Source: Acrocarpospora corrugata
GTDB lineage: Bacteria > Actinomycetota > Actinomycetes > Streptosporangiales > Streptosporangiaceae
NCBI RefSeq assembly: GCF_009687845.1
Contig: NZ_BLAD01000058.1
Span: forward strand, 1 to 64,000
Direction: 5' to 3'
Length of the DNA: 64,000 nucleotides
Positions 32,712-40,640 of the stretch are shown here, piece after piece. Every line of letters begins with the position of its first letter. The stretch's first letter is position 1. A program made the position numbers and the translations under genes. The notes beneath the pieces were generated by a model, which had not been told where the DNA came from, searched no databases, and saw only the letters and a list, made by a program, of their open reading frames with translations.

Positions 32712-34260
32712 GCGCATCCTGGTGGTCGACGACATCAACGCCAACCGGTATGTGATCGGGCGGTGGCTGGAGCATTCCGGCTATGAGGTGATCGAGGCCG
32801 CCAGCGGCCAGGAAGCCCTCATCGCGGTTCGCGAGCAGCTGCCGGACCTGGTCCTGCTCGACGTGCGGATGCCCGACATGGATGGCTTCGAGGTGTGCGA
32901 GCGCATCAAGGCCGACCCCGCCACCGCGGCGGTGCCCGTCATCCACCTCACCGCGTCGGCCGTCGAGGTGCGCGACCGCACCCAGGGGCTGGCCCGCGGC
33001 GCCGACGGCTATCTCACCGAACCGGTCGAACCCGAGGTCCTGCTGGCGACCGTGCACGCCATGCTCAGGTACGCCGGGGCCAGGCGGCGGGCCGAACGGC
33101 TCGCGGGCCAGCTGGCGGCGCTGGCCGACACCACCCTCGCCGTCAACTCGGCGCGCAGCGTCCCGGACGTGGCGCTGGCGGCGGCGCGGGGCGGGGCCCG
33201 GATGTTCGGCTGCGCGGTGTCCGTGGTCGCCGCCGACCTGGACGGCACGCACACGCACACCGCCATCGCCGACTCGGACGCGGGCGGCGACGTGGTCCGG
33301 ATCCCCGCGGCGCAGGCCGACTTCGGCGGGGCCGCGCACGGGCTCACGGTCCTGACCGGCCCCGGCTCCGCCTGGGCTCCGCTGCTGGCGCCCTCGGCGC
33401 GGGACGTCGAGGTGCGGGTCGCCCTGGCCCGGCTGCAGGCCCGGCCGCTGGTGGCCGTCCTGGTCCCGGCCGACGTGACCGCGAGCGAGGCCGACCTGCA
33501 CGTGCTGTCCCAGCTCGGCCAGACCGTGGCGCTGGCGGTGGAGGGGCTGCGCTCGCTGGACGTGGAACGGCGGATCGCGCTCACCCTCCAGCGCAGCCTG
33601 CTGCCCCGCTTCCTGCCGGAGGTGCCCGGCATCGAGATGGCCGCCCGGTACATCCCCGCCACCACCGAGGCCGAGATCGGCGGCGACTTCTACGAGGTGA
33701 TCCAGCTTGGCGACCGGCTGCTGGTGGCGGTGGGCGACGCCATGGGGCACTCCCTGCACGCCGCCACGGTGATGGCCGAGATCCGGCACGCCGTCCGCGC
33801 CTTCGCCAGCGAAGGGCACACGCTGGGGGAGATCCTGCGCCGGACCAACCGGCTCATGCTGGACTTCCTGCCCAGGGAGCTCGCCACCGTCGTGCTGCTG
33901 CTGGTCGACCCGGTAGGCGGTGAGGTGCTGATGTGCAACGCGGGCCACCTGCCGCCCCTGGTGGTCACCGGCGGCCGGGCCGAATACACCGTGCTCCCCG
34001 GCCCGCTCCTCGGCGCGGACCTGCCGCGCCCCGACGAGACCATGATCATGCTGCCGCCCGGCGGGGCGCTGGTCCTGGTCACCGACGGCCTGGTCGAACG
34101 CCGCGACCTCAGCGTCTCCGACGGCCTGGCCCGGCTGCGCGAACTGAGCGCCACCATGGAACCCGACCTGGACGTGTTCTGCGACCGGCTGATCGCGGGA
34201 CTGATGCTCTCCGACCACGAGGACGACGTCGCCCTGGTGGTCCTGCGGCGGACGACGTGA
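32704..34260 (+). CDS. RsbU-like PP2C phosphatase with receiver domain
   Basis: A 518-residue protein: receiver domain (1-120; ILVVDDINANRYVIG, LVLLDVRMPDMDGFE), a GAF-like middle (about 150-285) and a SpoIIE/PP2C phosphatase (about 300-515; LQRSLLPRFLPEVPGIEMAA, IGGDFYEVIQLGDRLLV, VGDAMGHSLHAA, CNAGHLPPLVV). It is the expected output of the operon: it dephosphorylates an RsbV-like STAS antagonist, here driven by phosphotransfer and possibly RsbT. It overlaps the kinase gene by 8 bases, so the kinase-receiver pair is probably direct. Confidence 0.92.
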   Translation: MAERILVVDDINANRYVIGRWLEHSGYEVIEAASGQEALIAVREQLPDLVLLDVRMPDMDGFEVCERIKADPATAAVPVIHLTASAVEVRDRTQGLARGADGYLTEPVEPEVLLATVHAMLRYAGARRRAERLAGQLAALADTTLAVNSARSVPDVALAAARGGARMFGCAVSVVAADLDGTHTHTAIADSDAGGDVVRIPAAQADFGGAAHGLTVLTGPGSAWAPLLAPSARDVEVRVALARLQARPLVAVLVPADVTASEADLHVLSQLGQTVALAVEGLRSLDVERRIALTLQRSLLPRFLPEVPGIEMAARYIPATTEAEIGGDFYEVIQLGDRLLVAVGDAMGHSLHAATVMAEIRHAVRAFASEGHTLGEILRRTNRLMLDFLPRELATVVLLLVDPVGGEVLMCNAGHLPPLVVTGGRAEYTVLPGPLLGADLPRPDETMIMLPPGGALVLVTDGLVERRDLSVSDGLARLRELSATMEPDLDVFCDRLIAGLMLSDHEDDVALVVLRRTT

Positions 34261-34385
34261 ACAGGCGTCAGGATCGCGTACATAAATGCTGGTCCGCCGT
34301 CGGGATCCCGTAGGGACATCCCATTTCGCCTGTTATGCGTGCCTAGGTTGGCGGTGTTGGTCTTTTCAAGAAAGATCGGAGCCGC

Positions 34386-35723
34386 ATGATGTGCGCCCTC
34401 ACCCAGGAACTCGCCGCCACCCGGGCCGGAACCACCGGCCCGTGGAGCAACACCACGCTGTTCGGGCCGCGCGGCGAGGCGACCGTGGGGAGCGTGTCGC
34501 TCACCGAGATCGCCGACCGCTTCGGCACCCCCGCCTACGTCGTGGACGAGGCCGACCTGCGGTCGCGCTGCCGCGCCTACCGGCAGGCCCTGCCCGGCGC
34601 GACCATCGCCTACGCCGGCAAAGCCTTCCTGTGCCGGTCGGTGGCCAGCTGGATCCGCGAGGAAGGGCTCAGCCTGGACGTGTGCTCCGGCGGTGAGCTG
34701 GCGATCGCCCGCGCGGTCGGGTTCCCCGGCGAGCGGATCATCTTCCACGGCAACGCCAAGACCCCGCACGAACTGCAGGACGCGATCGCCTACGGGGTCG
34801 GCCGGATCGTGGTAGACAACCTCGCCGAGATCACCCGGCTGGCCGCGCTCGTGCCGCTGGGGCACCACCAGAAGGTGCTGCTGCGCGTCATCCCCGACAT
34901 CGAGGCGGGCGCCCACCCCGCCATCCGCACCGGCGGCCAGGGCCAGAAGTTCGGCTTGTCCACCCTGTCCGGCGAGGTCGACTCGGCCGTGGCCCGCGTG
35001 CTCGCCCAGCCCGGCCTGCGGCTCGTCGGGCTGCACTGCCACATCGGCTCACAGATCACCACCGCCCAGCCGTACGCCCGCGCGGTGCGCATGCTGGTCG
35101 AACAGCTCGCCCGCATCCGTGACGCGCACGGGATCACGCTGCCCGAGCTCGACCTGGGCGGCGGCCACGCCATCTCCTACCGGGCCGGCGAATCCGGCCT
35201 GGACCTGGCCAAACTCGCCGCCGCCGTCCGGCTGGCGCTGGTGGACTGGTCGGCCGCCTTCAGCCTGCCGGTCCCGGCGCTGACCGTGGAGCCAGGCCGG
35301 GCGATCAGCGGCCCGGCCGGGGTCACCCTCTACCGCGTGATCGCGGTCAAGCGGCACGGCGCCCGCACCTTCGTGGCGGTGGACGGCGGCATGAGCGACA
35401 ACCCCCGCCCCTCCCTGTACGGCGCCCGCTACACCCTGCGCATGATCGGCCGCCCGAACCTGGCGGGCACCCGGCCGGTCACCGTGGTCGGCCACCACTG
35501 CGAGGCCGGGGACATCCTGGCCGAAGACGTCGAACTCCCCGCCGACGTCCGCCCCGGCGACGTGCTCGTGGCCGCGGCCACCGGCGCGTACAACCATTCG
35601 ATGGCCTCCACCTACAACCTCACCGGACGCCCCCCGGTGGTCGCCGTCGACGACGGCCAGGCCAGGCTGGTGGTCAGGCGCGAGGAGCCGGAGGACTTCC
35701 TCCGCCGCGACGTGGGCCTGTGA
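34386..35723 (+). CDS. lysA: Diaminopimelate decarboxylase-like PLP enzyme
   Basis: A 445-residue fold-III PLP decarboxylase. The PLP lysine is in TIAYAGKAFL (Lys79). Other landmarks are LDVCSGGELAIA, GLHCHIGSQI, ELDLGGGHAISY, TVEPGRAISGPAG and, from the other subunit, HHCEAGDIL (Cys372) and TGAYNHSMASTYN. Normal role: meso-diaminopimelate to lysine. It stands alone, away from the usual argS/thrA lysine genes, so it may be a second copy or serve another pathway. GGAG lies 6 bases before ATG 34386. Confidence 0.85.
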   Translation: MMCALTQELAATRAGTTGPWSNTTLFGPRGEATVGSVSLTEIADRFGTPAYVVDEADLRSRCRAYRQALPGATIAYAGKAFLCRSVASWIREEGLSLDVCSGGELAIARAVGFPGERIIFHGNAKTPHELQDAIAYGVGRIVVDNLAEITRLAALVPLGHHQKVLLRVIPDIEAGAHPAIRTGGQGQKFGLSTLSGEVDSAVARVLAQPGLRLVGLHCHIGSQITTAQPYARAVRMLVEQLARIRDAHGITLPELDLGGGHAISYRAGESGLDLAKLAAAVRLALVDWSAAFSLPVPALTVEPGRAISGPAGVTLYRVIAVKRHGARTFVAVDGGMSDNPRPSLYGARYTLRMIGRPNLAGTRPVTVVGHHCEAGDILAEDVELPADVRPGDVLVAAATGAYNHSMASTYNLTGRPPVVAVDDGQARLVVRREEPEDFLRRDVGL

Positions 35724-35753
35724 CGCGGTGCGGCTTCCGGTGGCCGCCCGTCG

Positions 35754-36230
35754 CTAAAGGTCGCTGTCCGGATCGGCGGCGACCCGGTCGAAGGCCGTCG
35801 CGAGTGCCGCCAGGTCGATGCCCTCGAAGCGGTCGAGCACCCGCCGCCGGGTGCTCACCAGGTTGGTGGGGTAGGCGTCCTCCAGGCGGGCGAAGCCGGT
35901 GTCGGTGAGCACCGCGTTCCAGCCCCTGGCGTCCTCGCCGCATCTGACCCGCAGCACCAGCCCGTCGCTCTCCAGGCGGGCGACCGCCCGGCTCATCCCG
36001 CTCAGGGACAGGTCGCAGGCGGCGGCCAGGTCGCTCATCCGCATGTGCCGGCCCGGCGCTTCCGACAGGTGCATGAGGATCCCGTAGTCGGTCAGCGAGA
36101 TCCCGGCGCCGCGTCTCATGTCGGCGTCCATCAGCTTCGGCAGCACGGACATGACGCGCGCCAGGGCGCGGATGGCCGCCTCCTCGGCGGCGCTCAGGGG
36201 GCCCGGCTGGTCAGGTGTGACGCGAGACAT
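35754..36230 (-). CDS. MarR-family regulator of the FMN reductase gene
   Basis: A 158-residue MarR protein: YGILMHLSEAPGRHMRMSDL, CDLSLSGMSRAVARLESDGL for the recognition helix and a wing containing DARGWNAVLTDTG. It is divergent from the flavin reductase, with two similar palindromes in the short space between, so it very likely represses both genes. The inducing ligand is unknown; such pairs typically respond to quinones or phenolics. Confidence 0.9.
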   Translation of the reverse strand: MSRVTPDQPGPLSAAEEAAIRALARVMSVLPKLMDADMRRGAGISLTDYGILMHLSEAPGRHMRMSDLAAACDLSLSGMSRAVARLESDGLVLRVRCGEDARGWNAVLTDTGFARLEDAYPTNLVSTRRRVLDRFEGIDLAALATAFDRVAADPDSDL

Positions 36231-36242
36231 AGTCCCAGTTTA

Positions 36243-36289
36243 CTTGCTTGCGCAACAAAGCACTAATATGTTTGCTTGACGGAACAAGG
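36243..36289. promoter_or_regulatory. Paired MarR operator (TTGCTTG-CG-AACAA type)
   Basis: TTGCTTGCGCAACAA (36244-36258) and TTGCTTGACGGAACAA (36272-36287) are two related imperfect palindromes about 28 bases apart. They fill the AT-rich space between the divergent marR and FMN reductase starts. Confidence 0.65.
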
Positions 36290-36325
36290 ACTTTGTCCAT
36301 GCCGCTGACCAGCAAGGGAACAGTT

Positions 36326-36886
36326 GTGTCCAAGATCGGAATCATTCTCGGCAGCACCCGCCCCGGCCGTAACGGCGAAGCGGTCGCGCGCTGGGTGCTC
36401 GATATCGCCAAGCAGCGCTCCGACGCCGAGTTCGAGCTCGTCGACCTGCTCGACTTCAAGCTGCCCCACCTCGACGAGATCAACTCGCCGATCATGGGGC
36501 AGTACACCCAGCCGCACACCCTTGAGTGGGCGCGCAAGATCGCGTCGTTCGACGGGTTCATCATGGTCACGCCCGAGTACAACCACTCCACCTCCGGCGC
36601 GCTCAAGAACGCGATCGACTTCCTCTACGCCGAGTGGAACAACAAGGCCGTCGGCTTCGTCAGCTACGGCGCCCTCGGCGGCGCCCGCGCCGTGGAGCAC
36701 CTGCGCCTGATCGCGGGCGAACTCCAGATGGCCGACGTGCGCGCCCAGGTGGCGCTGTCGGTCTTCACCGACTTCGAGAACTACAAGGTCTTCAAGCCGA
36801 ACGACTTCCACGCCGAGACCCTGCACACGGTGCTCGACCAGGTCATCGCGTGGAGCAAGGCTCTCGCGCCGCTGCGCGCCGCCTGA
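36326..36886 (+). CDS. NADPH-dependent FMN reductase
   Basis: A 186-residue flavodoxin-fold reductase. The phosphate-binding loop is ILGSTRPGRNGE at the N-terminus, and the flavin ring site is TPEYNHSTSGALKNAIDF. Members reduce FMN, azo dyes or quinones with NADPH. I place the start at GTG 36326 because AAGGGAA lies 5 bases before it and the sequence upstream is operator/promoter; an in-frame ATG at 36299 is the alternative. Regulated by the divergent MarR protein. Confidence 0.92.
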   Translation: MSKIGIILGSTRPGRNGEAVARWVLDIAKQRSDAEFELVDLLDFKLPHLDEINSPIMGQYTQPHTLEWARKIASFDGFIMVTPEYNHSTSGALKNAIDFLYAEWNNKAVGFVSYGALGGARAVEHLRLIAGELQMADVRAQVALSVFTDFENYKVFKPNDFHAETLHTVLDQVIAWSKALAPLRAA

Positions 36887-37007
36887 ACGCACCCGTGGCC
36901 CCGGCCCGCCTGGTAGTACTGCCAGGCGAGCCGGCCACCGCCAGACCAAGCAGGTCTGCGACGTGGCCAAGAACGTCCCGTCGGGTTCGATTCTCTGAGC
37001 TCCGGAA

Positions 37008-37041
37008 CAGCGAACCCCGACCAGCCGGTCGGGGTTCGCTG
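37008..37041. terminator. Perfect 15-bp hairpin
   Basis: CAGCGAACCCCGACC (37008-37022) and GGTCGGGGTTCGCTG (37027-37041) are exact inverted repeats around a 4-base loop. It lies between the FMN reductase and the small membrane gene, which are convergent. There is no T-run, but such strong stems often terminate transcription in high-GC actinomycetes. Just upstream, GGGTTCGATTC resembles a tRNA T loop. I found no matching cloverleaf. Confidence 0.6.
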
Positions 37042-37064
37042 CTGTATTGGGCGAAATTTCCGGA

Positions 37065-37343
37065 TTAGTTTCTGTCCGGAGGTAGTTGCCGTACCTCAGG
37101 GGAGAGCGCGGCTTGGGGGAAATGCTGGGTATCGCGGGACGCCGGCCGGAATGATGGGCGGAGCAAGTGCCGCAGGGACTGGGCGCAGGCGTCGAGAAGC
37201 GCGGGCCGCTCGCCGGGCCGGCTGCCCCACAGCACCATCGCGAGTGCCAGCAGGGCGATGAGCCTGGGTATGAGCACGTGGGCCAGGCCGCAGAGCAGAA
37301 CGGGCAGGAGCAGGGCCGTCTCGGAGTGCGCGAAGGCGTTCAA
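37065..37343 (-). CDS. Small membrane protein, unknown
   Basis: A 92-residue protein from TTG 37343 (GAGAGGA upstream). It has one long or two short hydrophobic segments (TALLLPVLLCGLAHVLIPRL, IALLALAMVLWG), then GSRPGERPALLDACAQSLRH, a pattern of small actinomycete membrane proteins with an amphipathic tail, followed by a polar end. Divergent from the NACHT gene. No function recognised; the start and even the coding status are moderately sure. Confidence 0.55.
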   Translation of the reverse strand: MNAFAHSETALLLPVLLCGLAHVLIPRLIALLALAMVLWGSRPGERPALLDACAQSLRHLLRPSFRPASRDTQHFPQAALSPEVRQLPPDRN

Positions 37344-37433
37344 GAGCTGTCCTCTCGGGGGTTGTCGACGGGCTTACGCCTTCAGGTTTAGACCTTGTTC
37401 CCCTCCGGCCATAGGGGCTCTGACCAGCAGTGA

Positions 37434-39971
37434 ATGGGTGAATGGCAGAAGATGGCAGATCGTGTCGGGCAGCAGAAGAAGCGGGGCAGCGGCGGGCGGA
37501 CGACCCCGGGGATCGTCCCGCCCGATCCGCTCAGTGTGGATCCCGTCATGCGGCCCTGGGCGGAGTTCACGCGCCTCATCCACGACGAGCTGTATGCCGT
37601 CGGTGACCCCGCCACGCGACTGAGCCAGAGCGAGCTCGGCCGGAAGGCGAACATCTCGCGGGCGCACATGTCCAACATCTTCGCGGGCCGCGCGTACACC
37701 TGGCAGACGTGCCGGGCGCTGGTGGCCGCGCTCGGCGGTGATCCGGCCGAGTGGGAGTCGCGCCACCGGATGACCGAGGAACGCGTCCGGCAGGGCGCCG
37801 TCGATCTGGCCGGCCTGATCCCCCTGCCCGGGGCCGGCTCGGCGACCGAGTCCGCGCGGGAGATCCGTGACTGGGACAGCCGCCGCGGCCGGCGGTGGCG
37901 CGGACTGACCCGATGGCTGCGCGCCCTGACGCGGCGGGGCGAAGGAGGCAGCGACGAGAGCCGCGAGGGCACGCTGCACCGGACGATCAGCGCCGCGGCG
38001 AAGATCGTGCGGCGGGCCGAGGCCGACTATTACCTGACCCCCCGGTTCTCCGTCCTGGCGGATGCCCCCGTCGCTTCCCGCCGGAAGCGCTCCATCCGGA
38101 GAGCGGGCTGGAAGCGTGAACCTCCCCGCCCACGGACCATCCGGGAGTTGTACGCCGCGAGCGGCAAGAGCCTGATGCTGATCGCCCAGCCGGGCCTAGG
38201 CAAGAGCACCCAGCTGGCCAAACTCGCCCGCCACCTGGCGGCCGAGGCGCTGGCCGCCTCGCAGGCGGGTCACCGCCACCAGCTCCCCGTCCTGCTCGAC
38301 CTGGCCACCTACCGCAAGAGCGAGCGGCTGGAGGACTGGATCGCCACGGCGGCCCACCGCCAGCGCGGAGTGGCCGAGGCGCGGGCGCGCCTGTTGCTGG
38401 CAGAGGACGCACTGCTGCCGATTCTCGACGGTCTGGACACCGTGCCCGAGGCCGACCGGGAGGAGTGCGTGACCCAGCTCCGCCGGTTCCAGGAGAAATG
38501 CACCGGGCTGGTGGTCAGCTGCCGTACCGCCGACGAGGAACTGGCCCGCCGGGTCGGAGCCCTCCTCAGCGTCGAACTCGCCGCGCCGACCACCGACGAC
38601 GTGCAGAACTACCTGCTGGCCGACCAGGCCGCGCTCACCGACGTGAAAGCCGCGCTCGACGACGACGAGTCGCTGTGGGAGCTGTTCCTGTCACCCTTGA
38701 TGCTCAAGATCATCCACCGTACCTACGCGGGACGGACCGCACCGGAACTGAAGGTCTCCGCCGATCTCCGGACACGCACCGAGCTGATCTTCGACGCCTA
38801 TGTGAAACGCATGCTCACCGAGGGCCCGGAGAGCCGTTACCGCCCCGAGCAGACCCTGACCTGGCTGACCTGGCTCGCCCGCACCCTGTCCGGGCGGGGC
38901 GAGCAGATCTTCCACCTGGACCGGGTGGGCGTCGACTGGCTCCCCAAGCGCGGGCACACCCTGTTCGCGATCCTCGACGGCTCCTTCGCGCCGACCTTCG
39001 TCACCCTGCTGACCTGCCTGTGGCTCATGGCCGCCGACCGGATGGGGGTACTGGACACCGACTTCGCCCAGGCCGGGCAGGTCGTCCTCATCGGCGCGAT
39101 CATGACAGTGGCCGTGGCCATCGGCTCCAGAGGCGGCTTCGCGGACCAGGACGAGAAGGGCGGCTATCTCTGGATGTTCGGCTGGATCGCCGGCGGCGCT
39201 CTGCTGTGCGGCCAGGTCGCCCCTGACGTGCGCTGGTCCGACTCCGGGGTCAGGGTGCTCTGCCTGGTCTACCTCTGGGTCGCCGTCGCCAGCCTGGAGG
39301 GCACCTTCCGCTCGGCCCACGTCCCGGTCGAGCAGATCAGATGGACCCTGCGCCCCCGGATGACGATCGCGCCCTCCCAGCGGTTCTTCGCCCTGGGCGT
39401 GATCCCGCTCGCCGTCATCGGCGCCCAGGCGGTCCTGTTCGGCTACGTGTTCTCGCTGCTCCTCCCCGGCGGCCTCTGGTTCGCCGCCACCCTCCTCCTC
39501 GTCCTCATCTACGGGCTCGGCGACAACATCGAACCGTCCCTGCGGGACAAGCGCCCCCGCCCGAACGAAGGCACCCGCCGCTCGGCCCGCTTCGCGTTCC
39601 TGCTCGGCTCCGCCAACGCGATCGCCGTCGCACTCACCATCCTGCTGCTGTTCTGGATCGCCGCCCCCGGCACCCCGCCGGACCGCCTCTGGCTGGCCGT
39701 CGGCCTCTTCGCCCCCCTGTACGGCGTGCTCCGCGCCGTCCGCTTCGGCGGCATGGCCGCGGCCCTGCACTGGATCATCCGACTGATCATGGTCATCCGC
39801 GGCGGCACGCCCCTGCGCTACCAGCGATTCCTGCACCACGCCGAGCAGTGCATCCTGCTGCACAGCACGGGCAACGGCTTCGTCTTCCCGCACAGCCTGT
39901 TCCAGCAGTACCTGAACACCCCGGCCAGGGACCTGACCGCCCGGCTGGGCCTGCTCAGTGATTCACGATGA
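37434..39971 (+). CDS. XRE-NACHT NTPase with C-terminal membrane domain
   Basis: An 845-residue STAND-type protein. Residues about 45-115 hold a Cro/CI-like helix-turn-helix (RLSQSELGRKANISRAHMSN, IFAGRAYTWQ). The NACHT NTPase follows (about 235-480): Walker A AQPGLGKSTQL with Lys257, Walker B LPILDGLDTV (Asp332, Asp335) and a sensor-like VVSCRT. The C-terminal third (about 515-800) has seven or eight hydrophobic segments, for example TFVTLLTCLWLMAA and LWFAATLLLVLIYGLG. The end, LLHSTGNGFVFPHSLFQQYL, is the closing motif seen in related NACHT proteins. NACHT proteins often act in anti-phage defence or regulation; here a DNA-binding head and membrane tail are combined. It overlaps the convergent XRE gene by 17 bases. 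Confidence 0.85.
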   Translation: MGEWQKMADRVGQQKKRGSGGRTTPGIVPPDPLSVDPVMRPWAEFTRLIHDELYAVGDPATRLSQSELGRKANISRAHMSNIFAGRAYTWQTCRALVAALGGDPAEWESRHRMTEERVRQGAVDLAGLIPLPGAGSATESAREIRDWDSRRGRRWRGLTRWLRALTRRGEGGSDESREGTLHRTISAAAKIVRRAEADYYLTPRFSVLADAPVASRRKRSIRRAGWKREPPRPRTIRELYAASGKSLMLIAQPGLGKSTQLAKLARHLAAEALAASQAGHRHQLPVLLDLATYRKSERLEDWIATAAHRQRGVAEARARLLLAEDALLPILDGLDTVPEADREECVTQLRRFQEKCTGLVVSCRTADEELARRVGALLSVELAAPTTDDVQNYLLADQAALTDVKAALDDDESLWELFLSPLMLKIIHRTYAGRTAPELKVSADLRTRTELIFDAYVKRMLTEGPESRYRPEQTLTWLTWLARTLSGRGEQIFHLDRVGVDWLPKRGHTLFAILDGSFAPTFVTLLTCLWLMAADRMGVLDTDFAQAGQVVLIGAIMTVAVAIGSRGGFADQDEKGGYLWMFGWIAGGALLCGQVAPDVRWSDSGVRVLCLVYLWVAVASLEGTFRSAHVPVEQIRWTLRPRMTIAPSQRFFALGVIPLAVIGAQAVLFGYVFSLLLPGGLWFAATLLLVLIYGLGDNIEPSLRDKRPRPNEGTRRSARFAFLLGSANAIAVALTILLLFWIAAPGTPPDRLWLAVGLFAPLYGVLRAVRFGGMAAALHWIIRLIMVIRGGTPLRYQRFLHHAEQCILLHSTGNGFVFPHSLFQQYLNTPARDLTARLGLLSDSR

Positions 39972-40545
39972 GCCAGGTCGCCACCGCGGTCGTGGTCTCC
40001 GACCGGTTGCCGATGATGTGCGGGAGCCCGCAGGGAAAGGTGATGGAATCACCCGCCGCCAGGGTGACCACTTCGGTTTCGAAATCGATGGTCAGCTCGC
40101 CCTGCGTGACCGTGCCCACTTCGTACCCGTCGTGCCGGAGAAACTGCCCGTGCGCGTTGGAGATAGAATTGGGCGGATAGGTCGACTCGAAGAACTCCAC
40201 ATCCGGTATCGGCACCGGGGACAGGCGGCGGAAGGTGATCCCGCCGCTGAGCTGGATGGACGCGATCTCGTGCGCCCGCCGGATCGCGAACCCGTCGACC
40301 GGCTTGCTCTCCGGCGCCGTGTCGAAGACCGCCGCCAGCGGCGCCCCGATGGCCGACACGAACGCGATCAACCGGCTCACCGACGGGCGCATGGCGCCCC
40401 GCTCGATCTGGGAGACCGCGCTCGGGGAGATGCCCAGCTCGCGGGCGAGCGCGCGTAGCGACATCCCGGACTGAAGCCGCAGTTCACGCAGCCGCCCTCC
40501 GAGCCGTTCGGTCGAGAGCGCCTCGATGCGGGGTTCGGCTGTCAT
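39955..40545 (-). CDS. XRE-cupin regulator
   Basis: A 196-residue regulator: helix-turn-helix (about 15-70; LRLQSGMSLRALARELGISP, SAVSQIERGAMRPS) plus cupin domain (about 115-195; HGQFLRHDGYEVGTVTQGEL, LAAGDSITFPCGLPHIIGN). Such proteins sense small organic ligands and control linked catabolic genes. It is divergent from the NCS1 permease/racemase operon and is its likely regulator. Confidence 0.9.
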   Translation of the reverse strand: MTAEPRIEALSTERLGGRLRELRLQSGMSLRALARELGISPSAVSQIERGAMRPSVSRLIAFVSAIGAPLAAVFDTAPESKPVDGFAIRRAHEIASIQLSGGITFRRLSPVPIPDVEFFESTYPPNSISNAHGQFLRHDGYEVGTVTQGELTIDFETEVVTLAAGDSITFPCGLPHIIGNRSETTTAVATWLIVNH

Positions 40546-40597
40546 GTCACAAAGCCTTTACGTGCGCGAAATTCCGGGCCGGGTGTTCAGTCATACA

Positions 40598-40614
40598 TTC
40601 ACGTCAAGTGTGAA
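40598..40614. promoter_or_regulatory. Candidate XRE-cupin operator
   Basis: TTCAC (40598-40602) and GTGAA (40610-40614) form an inverted repeat separated by seven bases in the divergent intergenic space, about 30 bases before the NCS1 permease start. Placed as expected for control by the adjacent regulator, but the arms are short. Confidence 0.4.
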
Positions 40615-40640
40615 GTCGGGACTTAACAAGGGGAGTCGCG

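Noticed and set aside
36955-37000. Possible tRNA before the strong hairpin (GGGTTCGATTC resembles a T loop)
   Set aside because: No pairing acceptor or anticodon arm could be assembled; at most a relic.
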